Shown: positions 6,787-12,884 of the stretch, in pieces | Numbering within the stretch: the stretch's first letter is position 1 | Layout: each line of letters opens with the position of its first letter | NCBI GenBank assembly: GCA_026770585.1 | Contig: MU647368.1 | Coordinates: forward strand, 109,270-125,069 | Length of the DNA: 15,800 nt | Source: Baffinella frigidus | Taxonomy: Eukaryota > Cryptophyceae > Cryptomonadales > Baffinellaceae | Reading direction: 5' to 3' | Position numbers and translations under genes: made by a program | The notes under the pieces: model-generated | Seen by the model: the letters and a program-made list of their open reading frames with translations, nothing else | The model's database searches: none | What the model was told of the DNA's origin: nothing

Positions 6787-6969
6787 GTGAGCATTGACGT
6801 GAAGCCCGGGTGGAAGGCCGGGACCAAGGTGACGTTCGACGAGCAGGGCCAGAAAGTCGTGTTCATCCTCGAGGAAGCCCCGCATAAATGGTTCACGCGG
6901 GACGGGGACGATATACGGTGGGCGTGCGCGCTCTCGCGAGACCAGGCGACGAAAGGCGTTGCGCTCTCG
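6787..6969 (+). CDS. DnaJ exon a (C-terminal domain start)
   Basis: 61 codons, VSIDVKPGW to TKGVALS. The 3' splice site is a 13-C tract followed by TGGTGGCAG (6784-6786). The donor is GTGCGG at 6970. The open frame itself continues to 7083, but after ALS the translation leaves the DnaJ family, whereas splicing to 8089 restores it. Codons are GC-rich at third positions, unlike the flanking repeats. Confidence 0.78.
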
Positions 6970-9183
6970 GTGCGGGGCCCTCCGACCCTGCAACCCAATC
7001 GAAACCTAAAGGACCTAAGGGTGACACATGAGTGTTTGCCACGTCTCCCACATTACACTGCCAGGCCGGAGTTTTTGTTTTAGTCAACTCGCCACCGAAT
7101 GTGTAGTAAAGAAGTACACATCATGTGTATCTCGTTTCTAAAGTTGACAGATCTGTGGGTGAATTGACTTTTACAAAATATCCGCCCTGGCAGTGCATTA
7201 CTGAACTCTGATGAGTCATCCCCTGGACCCGGTTCTTGAATTCAAGGTGAAATTCCGGTTAGGTTATAGGGCAATGGATAAGATTCGAGGGAAAATCGTT
7301 TGGATGGACTGTATCCGTGAAGCCCCCGGTGGCTGCTAAGCGGCCCGGTCTCCCGCTCAGTGCTGGGTGCGGATGCAATGATGTGGCACGGTGGATCAAA
7401 CCCCTGATTTACCCTGGGGTAAATGATTTAGGCTTCAGGGACTCGAGAACCGAGAGACTGGAATATGGGTGTGATGGCTGGGGTTTGCGACCTTTTCACC
7501 CTGCATTTTCATCTCGGAAGATAACTGAATCAGTTCCTTTTCAATAGGAAGTTGAATAGGAGAAGTTAGTTATGGCATAGTAAATTTAATTAGGACTCTT
7601 AATTAAATGAAAACGCCAAGTAGGGAACTGATTCAGTTATCTTTCGAGATGAATTTGTCGCTCACCTCAAGGCCCGCCACACGGTAGGCTACGAAGGCTT
7701 CGGGACCCCTAGATTTAGCGGTAACGTGACCAAATATGCACCAGCTAACGGCCTGAAGTTAATTCGGTCAGGGCAAGTTGACTTTTGATGAAAGGTCCGT
7801 GCTCCACCGTGTGGTTAGGTAGCGTCAGGGTGCAACCTTTGAGCCATGCGTTGCACAGGGGTTTGTGCAGGAGAGTGTGCCTGAGTGACGCGCCCCTGCA
7901 TATTGCCTACACCCTACACCCTACACCCTACACCCTACACACTACACCTTGCACCCTACAACCTACACCCGACACCCTACAACCACACCCTACACCCTAC
8001 ACCCTACACCCTACACCCTACACCCTACACCCTACACCCTAAACCCTAACCCATAACCCCTACCCCCTAAACCCTAACCCCTAAGCAGATCCCGACGCTG
8101 GACGGGTCGCAAGTGAAGCTGAGCACCAAGGGCGAGCGCACCTACAACGGGAGCTGCAAGGTGCGTGTCTCGGCACACCTCGTGTTTATTCTCGTACACA
8201 ACACGAGTTTTTTGTTTTGTTATTCTGATCACAACCAACATGGCTTCCATGCATACCCCTCCCGAGGAGGCGTTGTTTGACTAGGGGTTCGCAACCTTGC
8301 CCCTGCTTGGTCCTGAGGTCGCAAGAAAGGCCATTCTGCGATCACTTGAAAAGCAACTGGTTGCAATGGCGACACCCTTCGCGGTACCAATCGGTTCGTG
8401 CGGCATTTCTCTACCCACTTGGTGGACTACGAACCTTTCATCACGAGTCAACTTACCTGAAGACAATTAACTCCAAGGGTTTTTCTGTGCAAATTGGTCA
8501 CGAACACCCCGGAATCAAGGGTCAACGAAACCCTCGAAGCCCACCGTGTGGAGGGGTACCTCGCTCATAAAAAAACGCCCCCCCCTAGGACCCTACAGTA
8601 GGACCATGTCTAGGGTCCTGAGGTGGTCCTGGGGGGGGGGGCGCTTTCTTATGAGCGAGGTACCCCTACACTGCGAACACTTGCAAGCCAGTTGGCTGGG
8701 ATGGCGGCGTGTTCCCGGTCCTAATCGGGCCGTGCTGCATTTCTCTAGTGCGTCAAACCGCACCCATGCTGTATTTCTCTCGTGCATCAAAATCGCATCC
8801 CACCCCCCCCAAACACACACACACAAAATGCCAACGTGTCGATTATAGATGGCTGAAACAAAAACGAGAGTAAAAACCTATCGACAAGGCTTAATGGATG
8901 GCGTCGAAGCAGGCGATCGCCTGCACCGAACGGTGAGTACTAGGACTATTAAATAACATCTTTTGCGGGAGGAAAAAACAACTGACTGAATAGTAAATGG
9001 ACACTTGAATAGTAAATGGTCAATTGAATAGTAAATGGACAAAAAAAACACTGACTGAATAGTCAATGGACAATTTGAATAGTGAATGGACAATTGGTGC
9101 AGGCGATCGCGGGGAAGGGCATGTGGATCAAGGGCGGCTCCGCGCGCGGTGCTCTCATCATTGACTTCAAGGTCACGGGGTAG
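6787..9183 (+). CDS. DnaJ/Hsp40 type II C-terminal region, three exons (5'-incomplete)
   Basis: The inferred gene joins 6787-6969, 8089-8160 and 9103-9183, all in phase 0 with GT-AG introns. Type II DnaJ proteins (DNAJB/Sis1 class) use their C-terminal beta-sandwich domains to bind unfolded clients and deliver them to Hsp70. Seen here: IDVKPGWKAGTKVTF, then VVFILEEAPHKWFTRDGDD (the conserved family run VFVLxEKPHxxFxRDGxDL), then across the first splice ALS-IPTLDG, then IAGKGM and ARGALIIDFKV (family G.GMP...RGDLIIEF.V). The join order follows the family exactly, which is strong support. Odd points: about ten residues normally between ITF and VVF are missing; the C-terminal ~20-residue tail after IIDFKV is absent because a TAG follows; no J domain or G/F region is visible upstream. 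It may be a real gene with unseen exons or a decaying 3' fragment. Confidence 0.75.
7508..7653. mobile_element. MITE family E with 30-bp inverted ends
   Basis: The left end TTCATCTCGGAAGATAACTG (7508 on) and the right end 7624-7653 are inverted complements over 30 bases with one mismatch. The AT-rich centre has a nested TTTAATTA / TAATTAAA hairpin (7585-7607). No coding sequence. Target duplication is not clear. Confidence 0.87.
7677..7814 (-). mobile_element. MITE family B, copy 1 (reverse)
   Basis: 138 bp with ends CCACACGGTAGGCTAC and GTGCTCCACCGTGTGG. Read on the minus strand it aligns end to end with 8415-8551 and 10003-10140, sharing GACCTTTCAT, AAGTCAAC and TTTGGTCACGTTACCGCTAA. Confidence 0.88.
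7905..8082. repeat. telomere-like array (CCCTACA then CCCTAAA) ending at a splice acceptor
   Basis: Seventeen or so CCCTACA heptamers (7905-8040), a few of them varied, pass into CCCTAAC/CCCTAAA units (8041-8082). The next bases are CTAAGCAG, the acceptor of DnaJ exon b. The pyrimidine-rich strand is the coding strand, so the array can serve as the polypyrimidine tract. Confidence 0.9.
8089..8160 (+). CDS. DnaJ exon b
   Basis: 24 codons, beginning IPTLDGSQVKLSTKG, the family's (V/I)PTLDGR strand. The acceptor is GCAG at 8085-8088 and the donor is GTGCGT at 8161, of the same GTGCG type as exon a. It is too short to be found as an open frame and was recognised from the motif and splice context. 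Confidence 0.75.
8336..8411 (+). repeat. ~75-bp direct repeat, copy 1
   Basis: GCGATCACTTG...CGTGCGGCATTTCTCT is repeated, diverged, at 8673-8747 (GCGAACACTTG...CGTGCTGCATTTCTCT). The two copies bracket the family B and family A insertions. Confidence 0.75.
8415..8551 (+). mobile_element. MITE family B, copy 2
   Basis: 137 bp from CCACTTGGTGGACTACGAAC to CCACCGTGTGG, aligned with the copies at 7677 and 10003. It abuts family A copy 5 with no spacer. Confidence 0.87.
8552..8667. mobile_element. MITE family A, copy 5
   Basis: Ends AGGGGTACCTCGCTCATAAA and CTTATGAGCGAGGTACCCCT. The outermost CA/TG and the TA flanks are missing on the left, where it joins family B copy 2 at the last base of the latter. 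The interior arms are C9 and G11 runs. Confidence 0.87.
8673..8747 (+). repeat. ~75-bp direct repeat, copy 2
   Basis: Diverged duplicate of 8336-8411. A partial third echo, ATGCTGTATTTCTCTCGTGC, follows at 8765. Confidence 0.7.
8909..9110 (+). mobile_element. 190-bp insertion flanked by 12-bp direct repeats at the exon c acceptor
   Basis: GCAGGCGATCGC is present at 8909-8920 and again at 9099-9110, where it spans the splice acceptor and the first exon bases. The DNA between holds the TGAATAGTAAATGGAC minisatellite and a GTGAGT donor-like site (8933). The first copy is part of a 16-bp palindrome (8909-8924). The structure looks like an insertion with target duplication, or a local duplication, that gave the gene a second candidate acceptor. 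Confidence 0.6.
8983..9096. repeat. ~19-bp minisatellite (TGAATAGTAAATGGAC)
   Basis: Five copies, with AGTCAATGG and AGTGAATGG variants, separated by ACAACT, ACT, CAAT or A-rich spacers. Confidence 0.88.
9103..9183 (+). CDS. DnaJ exon c (last exon)
   Basis: 26 codons plus TAG: AIAGKGMWIKGG, then SARGALIIDFKVTG. The glycine-rich G.GM and ARGxLIIDF motifs match the end of the type II DnaJ C-terminal domain, where the usual residues are GEGMP and RGDLII. Joined to exon b it gives ...SCK-AIAGKGM, the expected spacing. The protein stops three residues after FKV, short of the usual tail. Confidence 0.72.
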   Translation, partial: AIAGKGMWIKGGSARGALIIDFKVTG

Positions 9184-9213
9184 ACGCATCATAGACTTCA
9201 AGGTCACGGGGTA
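9156..9213 (+). repeat. 31-bp tandem duplication of the exon c 3' end
   Basis: CATCATTGACTTCAAGGTCA (9156 on) through the stop codon is repeated from 9187 as CATCATAGACTTCAAGGTCA. The second copy ends at the TA into which family A copy 6 is inserted. Confidence 0.88.
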
Positions 9214-9335
9214 CAGGGGTACCTCGCCCATAAGAAAGCGCCCCCCCCCTAGGACCACCATAGGTCCCTAGCTAGGCATAGCCCTACTGTAGGGTCCTCG
9301 GGAGAGGCGCTTTCTTATGAGCGAGGTACCCTGTA
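9212..9335. mobile_element. MITE family A, copy 6
   Basis: TA flanks at 9212-9213 and 9334-9335; core 9214-9333. Ends CAGGGGTACCTCGCCCATAA and TTATGAGCGAGGTACCCTG (one C lost). It lies 28 bp after the DnaJ stop codon, so it is probably in the 3' UTR. Confidence 0.92.
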
Positions 9336-9453
9336 CTGGGGTACCTCCCTCTTAAGGAGCCGCACCCCCCTCCTTGGACCATGGTAGGGCCGTAGATAGG
9401 CCTACTGTAGGGTCCGAAAGGGGGCGCCTCCTTGTGAGTGAGGTAGCTCTGCA
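9334..9453. mobile_element. MITE family A, copy 7 (diverged, tandem to copy 6)
   Basis: Starts at the same TA that ends copy 6. Ends CTGGGGTACCTCCCTCTTAA and TTGTGAGTGAGGTAGCTCTG. The interior CCTACTGTAGGGTCC hairpin is retained. The greater divergence suggests it is older than copy 6. Confidence 0.82.
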
Positions 9454-9944
9454 GCCTGCAGGGGCTCACGGGCGCTGCTCGAATGGGAATCAGGGTGTAA
9501 CAAGGCGTCTGCCCTGCCGAACGGTGGACACGAGATATGTGAGAGAGGGGGTTGCGTGTAGCGGTGTTGGGAGCAACCAAACAGGCAGCGAGAAGCGGGT
9601 GGTTCTTTAAATGAAGCTCGATTTAAAGCTGATCGCTCCTGATGAATGGAGTCTGGTACTAAATGGCCTTACAGTGGTTCAAAACGTTTCAACTTTTGCG
9701 ATAAAGGGTTATTCAGCATTTGACCCCGGGTAGGCTTCTGTCCGTACCTCCCCCGGCGGGTCTCATCTTTGCCCCCTGGAGACCCACGAGCGAGATCTAA
9801 GATACCTTCATTAGTCAACCATCGAGGCTCATCACCCGTCCGACCGAGGCTCACCCCCCCCTTCAAAGTTCAGTTCAGGTGCTCTTCCTCAGAGCCGCCA
9901 CCATCCAGCTGGTTTCTGCCGCGATCCTTTGTACAGGGGGGCTT
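9454..9944. other. unique stretch without a recognised gene
   Basis: Short open frames occur on both strands, none with a known motif. A small TTTAAA-type hairpin lies near 9607-9626. No repeat family from the rest of the window is seen here. Confidence 0.4.
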
Positions 9945-10002
9945 GATGTGATCCGAAAGGAAGCATGGTCTTTGTACAGAACCAGTTCCGGTGTCCGCCT
10001 AT
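9945..10002 (+). repeat. 58-bp dispersed repeat, copy 2
   Basis: TGATGTGATCCGAAAGGAAG to GTGTCCGCCTAT, matching 4675-4732. It is cut at GCCTAT by family B copy 3. Confidence 0.88.
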
Positions 10003-10140
10003 CCACACGGTGGACTACGGACCTTTCATAAAAAGTCAACTCACCCTGTGGGCAGTTAACTTCAAGGATTTTCTAATGCAAATTTGGTCACGTTACCGCT
10101 AAATCTAGGGGTCCCGAAACCCTCGAAGCCCACCGTATGG
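10003..10140 (+). mobile_element. MITE family B, copy 3
   Basis: 138 bp from CCACACGGTGGACTACGGAC to CCACCGTATGG. The interior TTTGGTCACGTTACCGCTAA matches copy 1 exactly over that word. Inserted at the end of the 58-bp repeat. Confidence 0.88.
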
Positions 10141-10201
10141 GTTGGGTGGGTGGCTTGGGAAATCCTAAACCCTGGATGTGATCCCGCGAAGTAAGTACAC
10201 C

Positions 10202-10442
10202 ATGTATTGTAGATTTGATTCGGATTTTTTCGAGACCAGGTCGGGGGATCGGGGAACGAAAAAACGTGAAAATGATTTGTTTTGTGTTGTCATATGGGTG
10301 GGGGTCGCGATGTTGTCATCAATCCCATACGTAAGATAGCATAAAACTTTAGATGGACGTAAAAATCAGTGCGATTTTTCGATTTTTTTCGATCCCCAGA
10401 CCTGAGGTGAAATCCGCGCTTATCCGAAATCTATCATGTAAT
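10202..10442. mobile_element. possible ~240-bp inverted-repeat element
   Basis: Outer arms CATGTATTGTAGATTTGATTC (from 10211) and GAAATCTATCATGTA (10427-10441) are imperfect inverted complements. Inner arms GGTCGGGGGATCG / CGATCCCCAGACC and A-run/T-run pairs extend the stem. AT-rich, with no open frame of note. Confidence 0.55.
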
Positions 10443-10444
10443 CA

Positions 10445-10970
10445 TAGGGCTTGAGATTTAAGGTTTGGGGTTTAGGGTTTAGGGTTTGGGGTTCAGGGTT
10501 TAGGGTTTAGGGCTCAGGGTTTGAGTTTAGAGTTTAGGGTTTAGGGTTTAGGGTTTAGGGTTTAGGGTTTAGGGTTTAGGGTTCAGGGTTAAGGGTTCAG
10601 GGTTTAGGGTTGAGTGTTTAGGGTTTAGGGTTCAGGATGTAGGGTTTAGGGTTTAGGATTTTAAGGTTTAGGGTGTAGGTGTTAGGAGGGTCTAGGGGTT
10701 TGGGTTTGGGTTTAGGTTTTGGATTTCAGGCTTTAGGCTTTAGGCTTTAAGGTTTGAGGTTTAGGACATACGGTCTAGGGATTAGGGTTTCGGGTATAGG
10801 CTTTAGGGTTCAGGTTTTAGGGTCCAGGGTTTAGTGTTTCGTGTTTAAGGGTCATTGACAACGTTCAGGGTTAGGTTTTATGGTTCAAGGTTCAGGGGTT
10901 AGGTTTAGGGTTTACGTTTTGCGGTTTCACGGTTCAGGGTCGAGGATTGAGGGTTCAGGTTTCGGGTTTG
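10445..10970. repeat. large internal telomere-like array, TTTAGGG
   Basis: More than 500 bp of G-rich heptamers. 10528-10581 is a near-perfect TTTAGGG run; the rest is TTCAGGG, TTTGGGG, TTAAGGG and TTTAGGC variants that decay to the right. Polarity matches the right telomere. Confidence 0.93.
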
Positions 10971-11043
10971 AGAGAGTCCTTGAGGTCCTTTAGGTTTTGA
11001 GTGCTCCCAACATAGTCGGACATCGTTGGTGTAGGCCAGCTAG

Positions 11044-11108
11044 GCCAGGATGATCATCGGAACTCAGTGGTTGGAGCATGTGAGACAGCCTCGGTGGGGG
11101 TGCATACA
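11044..11108 (+). repeat. 65-bp direct repeat, copy 1
   Basis: GCCAGGATGATCATCGGAAC through GGGTGCATACA; repeated at 11229-11293. The two copies bracket family A copy 8. Confidence 0.88.
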
Positions 11109-11225
11109 AGGGTTCGTCGCTCATCAGAAAGCGCCCTCCCCCCAGGACCCTACAGTAGGTCTATGCCTACAGCCCTATGGTGGTCCTAGGGGGGGGGGGG
11201 GGTTCTTATGAGCGAGGTACCCCTG
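11105..11225. mobile_element. MITE family A, copy 8
   Basis: The left end CAAGGGTTCGTCGCTCATCA is degraded; the right end TTATGAGCGAGGTACCCCTG is intact. TA precedes it, but AA follows. The G run reaches 14 bases. Confidence 0.85.
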
Positions 11226-11228
11226 AAA

Positions 11229-11293
11229 GCCAGGATGATCGTCGGAACCCAATGGTTCGAGCGTGTGAGACAGCCGCAGTAAGGGTGCATACA
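11229..11293 (+). repeat. 65-bp direct repeat, copy 2
   Basis: GCCAGGATGATCGTCGGAAC through GGGTGCATACA; about 85-90% like 11044-11108. Confidence 0.88.
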
Positions 11294-11359
11294 TGACGAC
11301 CGTGTTAGAATTACATGTACAGGGGTGCCTCGCTCGTGAGAAACCGGAATTCTGAAAAC

Positions 11360-11505
11360 GCCCGCCTTGTTTCTTAAACATATTAAGAAACGCACAAAAA
11401 CGTCCTCCATCTGTTCCTTAATGATCAAGAAACTCACGAAAAACGTCAGCCTTCTGTTTCCTACTTATTAAGAAACGCACGATAAACGCTCACCTTGTTT
11501 CTTAA
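11360..11505. repeat. ~45-bp hairpin repeats, left block of the long element
   Basis: Units of AACGCCCGCCTTGTTTCTTA then a 4-6 base loop, TTAAGAAAC and GCACGAAA. The clearest stem is GTTTCTTAA (11369-11377) with TTAAGAAAC (11383-11391). Three and a half units, diverged. Confidence 0.8.
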
Positions 11506-11951
11506 TCCTCAGCCTCACCGCTTTTGCTGCCCTCGAAGACCCCCCTATCGCGCTGAGGGGGGGGGGGGGGGCTTCATGTAGAAAAAGCTTCTGGGTGCAT
11601 CGGAAGGGGAGCGGGGAACTCCGTGCTGAAGTGTGTTTAACCCAAGTGAATGTCTAAAATCGGGGGCCGGAGGAAGAATGAAACCATGGTGAGGGCAGAG
11701 ATTGGCGAAGAGCATGGGAGGCCCGCTTTGCTTTAAGTCACAATTTTAATTGCGGTTCCCGATTTTGGAATTTGGTCACAGGATGGGTTGGGTGGGGGGT
11801 CACATGTAGGTGCAATTTTCAAACTTTCACAGCTCAGGAACTCGTTTTCCACGGGAATCTTGTCACGTTTTTTGGAGCCCGAAAATGTGCCAGCTCCATT
11901 CTCCGGGAGGGTACGCGATCTATGGGTCAAATTTTTTTCGTGGTTGGTGAG
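11506..11951. other. interior of the long family A element
   Basis: A G run (~14) lies at 11556-11570. The rest is unique sequence. Two overlapping open frames (11772-11996, 11788-12027) run on into the hairpin repeats and have no recognised motif. Nothing else is seen. Confidence 0.4.
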
Positions 11952-12084
11952 AAAACGCCCGCCTGGTTTCTTAAAAAATGTTTGGAATCCCCTTGAAAAG
12001 GCCCGCTCTCTGTTTCTTATTTATTAAGAAACGCACGAAGAACGCCCGCCCTCTGTTTCTTAATCATTAAGAAACTCACACCTC
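11952..12084. repeat. ~45-bp hairpin repeats, right block of the long element
   Basis: AAAACGCCCGCCTGGTTTCTTA, then TGTTTCTTATTTATTAAGAA, then CTGTTTCTTAATCATTAAGA: the same GTTTCTTAA/TTAAGAAAC unit, in the same orientation as the left block. Confidence 0.8.
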
Positions 12085-12137
12085 AAAATCGTCTGTTTCT
12101 TATGCGGACAGTTTCTGAAGAGCGAGGTACCCCTGTA

Positions 12138-12332
12138 ACCCCTGTATGGTTGAACATGGACAATGTGAGAGGCCTTGTGCGTGAGCAGGGCCTCACCATG
12201 CAGTGTTGACCCGTACAGCCGAAATGTCTGACCCAGAAACCTTTATCAACCACCAACACGGCCGAATGTATTCAAAGCCCACGGAGAACAAACCCATTTT
12301 CCCAACAGAGGGGGAGGTGTGGACCGTCACTG
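12138..12332. other. spacer with a short coding-like stretch
   Basis: Between two family A elements. A plus frame from ATG 12227 reads MSDPETFINHQHGRMYSKPT and on to GEVWTVTVQ before running into the next MITE. Composition is protein-like, but there is no recognised domain, so an exon fragment is only a possibility. Confidence 0.3.
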
Positions 12333-12453
12333 TACAGGGGTACCTCGCTCATAAGAAACTGCCACCTCCTAGGACCCTACAGTAGGGCTATGCCTAGGGC
12401 CCTATGGTGACCCAAGGGGGGGGGCAGTTTCGTATGAGCGAGGTACCCCTGTA
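12333..12453. mobile_element. MITE family A, copy 10
   Basis: TA at 12333-12334 and 12452-12453; 117-bp core with ends CAGGGGTACCTCGCTCATAA and GTATGAGCGAGGTACCCCTG. Confidence 0.93.
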
Positions 12454-12514
12454 GGCCTCGGTCGAGAATGTTCGGCCGAGAATGCGAGCGCGGGTGGGGA
12501 TGGCCTCTGGGCGG

Positions 12515-12614
12515 CCACTTCAGGCTTTCCAGGAAAACGCTACCATAGGCGTATGCTTGGGGCCCTAAAGTGGTCCTACGGGGGTGGCGTTTTCTGATGA
12601 GCGAGGTACCCCTG
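12515..12614. mobile_element. MITE family A, copy 11 (left end lost)
   Basis: The right end TGATGAGCGAGGTACCCCTG is intact. The left side retains only the inner arm AAAACGCTACC, complementary to GGTGGCGTTTT. The left boundary is approximate. Confidence 0.75.
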
Positions 12615-12731
12615 TTCCACGCCGCAGTGGATAGCGCCTAAACCAGCCGCCCCAGCGAATCTCGACGAAATGCTGCCGCCACACCATCAGGATGTGCCTC
12701 GACAACGTATTTCGGGGGGGAGCCATCCGGC

Positions 12732-12749
12732 AGTGTGTCGCGACACACT
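12732..12749. repeat. 18-bp perfect palindrome
   Basis: AGTGTGTCGCGACACACT, identical to its own reverse complement. Confidence 0.9.
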
Positions 12750-12826
12750 ATCTCGAGGGTTTGCCGCTGAACGCTCGAGAGCGGCATCAGATGGTGCCGT
12801 GGTTGATGCCGAGGACGGCACGCGGA

Positions 12827-12884
12827 GACGCGTAGTCACCTGTCGACGCAGGCCACGAAAGAGAGTCAGACCACACGCGTCAGC
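12827..12884 (+). repeat. 57-bp dispersed repeat, copy 1
   Basis: GACGCGTAGTCACCTGTCGA through AGAGAGTCAGACCACACGCG; near-identical to 13946-14001. Confidence 0.88.

Larger units (their letters stand above)
6970..8088 (+). other. DnaJ intron 1 (1119 bp)
   Basis: Donor GTGCGG, acceptor CTAAGCAG. It contains element E (7508-7653), a family B element (7677-7814) and a telomere-like array (7905-8082) that runs directly into the acceptor. Confidence 0.7.
8161..9102 (+). other. DnaJ intron 2 (942 bp)
   Basis: Donor GTGCGT, acceptor TGGTGCAG. It carries family B copy 2, family A copy 5, a ~75-bp direct duplication around them, a CA repeat and a 190-bp insertion that duplicates the acceptor. Confidence 0.65.
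11318..12137. mobile_element. long MITE family A member (816 bp), copy 9
   Basis: TA at 11318-11319 and 12136-12137 encloses ends CAGGGGTGCCTCGCTCGTGA and AGAGCGAGGTACCCCTG, the family A termini. The usual ~117-bp body is replaced by ~780 bp: a hairpin-repeat array at each side (11360-11505, 11952-12084) and unique DNA between. Open frames inside are at most ~80 codons and show no DDE/D transposase motif that I recognise, so it looks non-autonomous. Confidence 0.72.

Noticed and set aside
7905-8040. CRISPR-like or satellite array
   Set aside because: The 7-bp unit has no spacers and is a one-base variant of the telomere repeat in a eukaryotic context.
8913-8932. 20-nt micro-exon between AG at 8912 and GTGAGT at 8933
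   Set aside because: Its length breaks the phase of the DnaJ exons, and direct joining of 8160 to 9103 already gives the family sequence. It is better explained as a duplicated acceptor.
8546-9610. Peptides of the RGTSLIRKRPP type recurring in several frames
   Set aside because: They are translations of the family A MITE terminus read in different frames and strands, not a conserved protein.
11172-11240. tRNA-like GGTTCGAGC word near 11252
   Set aside because: No acceptor or anticodon stem could be folded around it; it lies in a 65-bp direct repeat.
12227-12332. MSDPETFINHQHG stretch as an exon
   Set aside because: Protein-like composition, but no recognised domain and no clear splice donor before it enters a MITE; kept only as a weak note.
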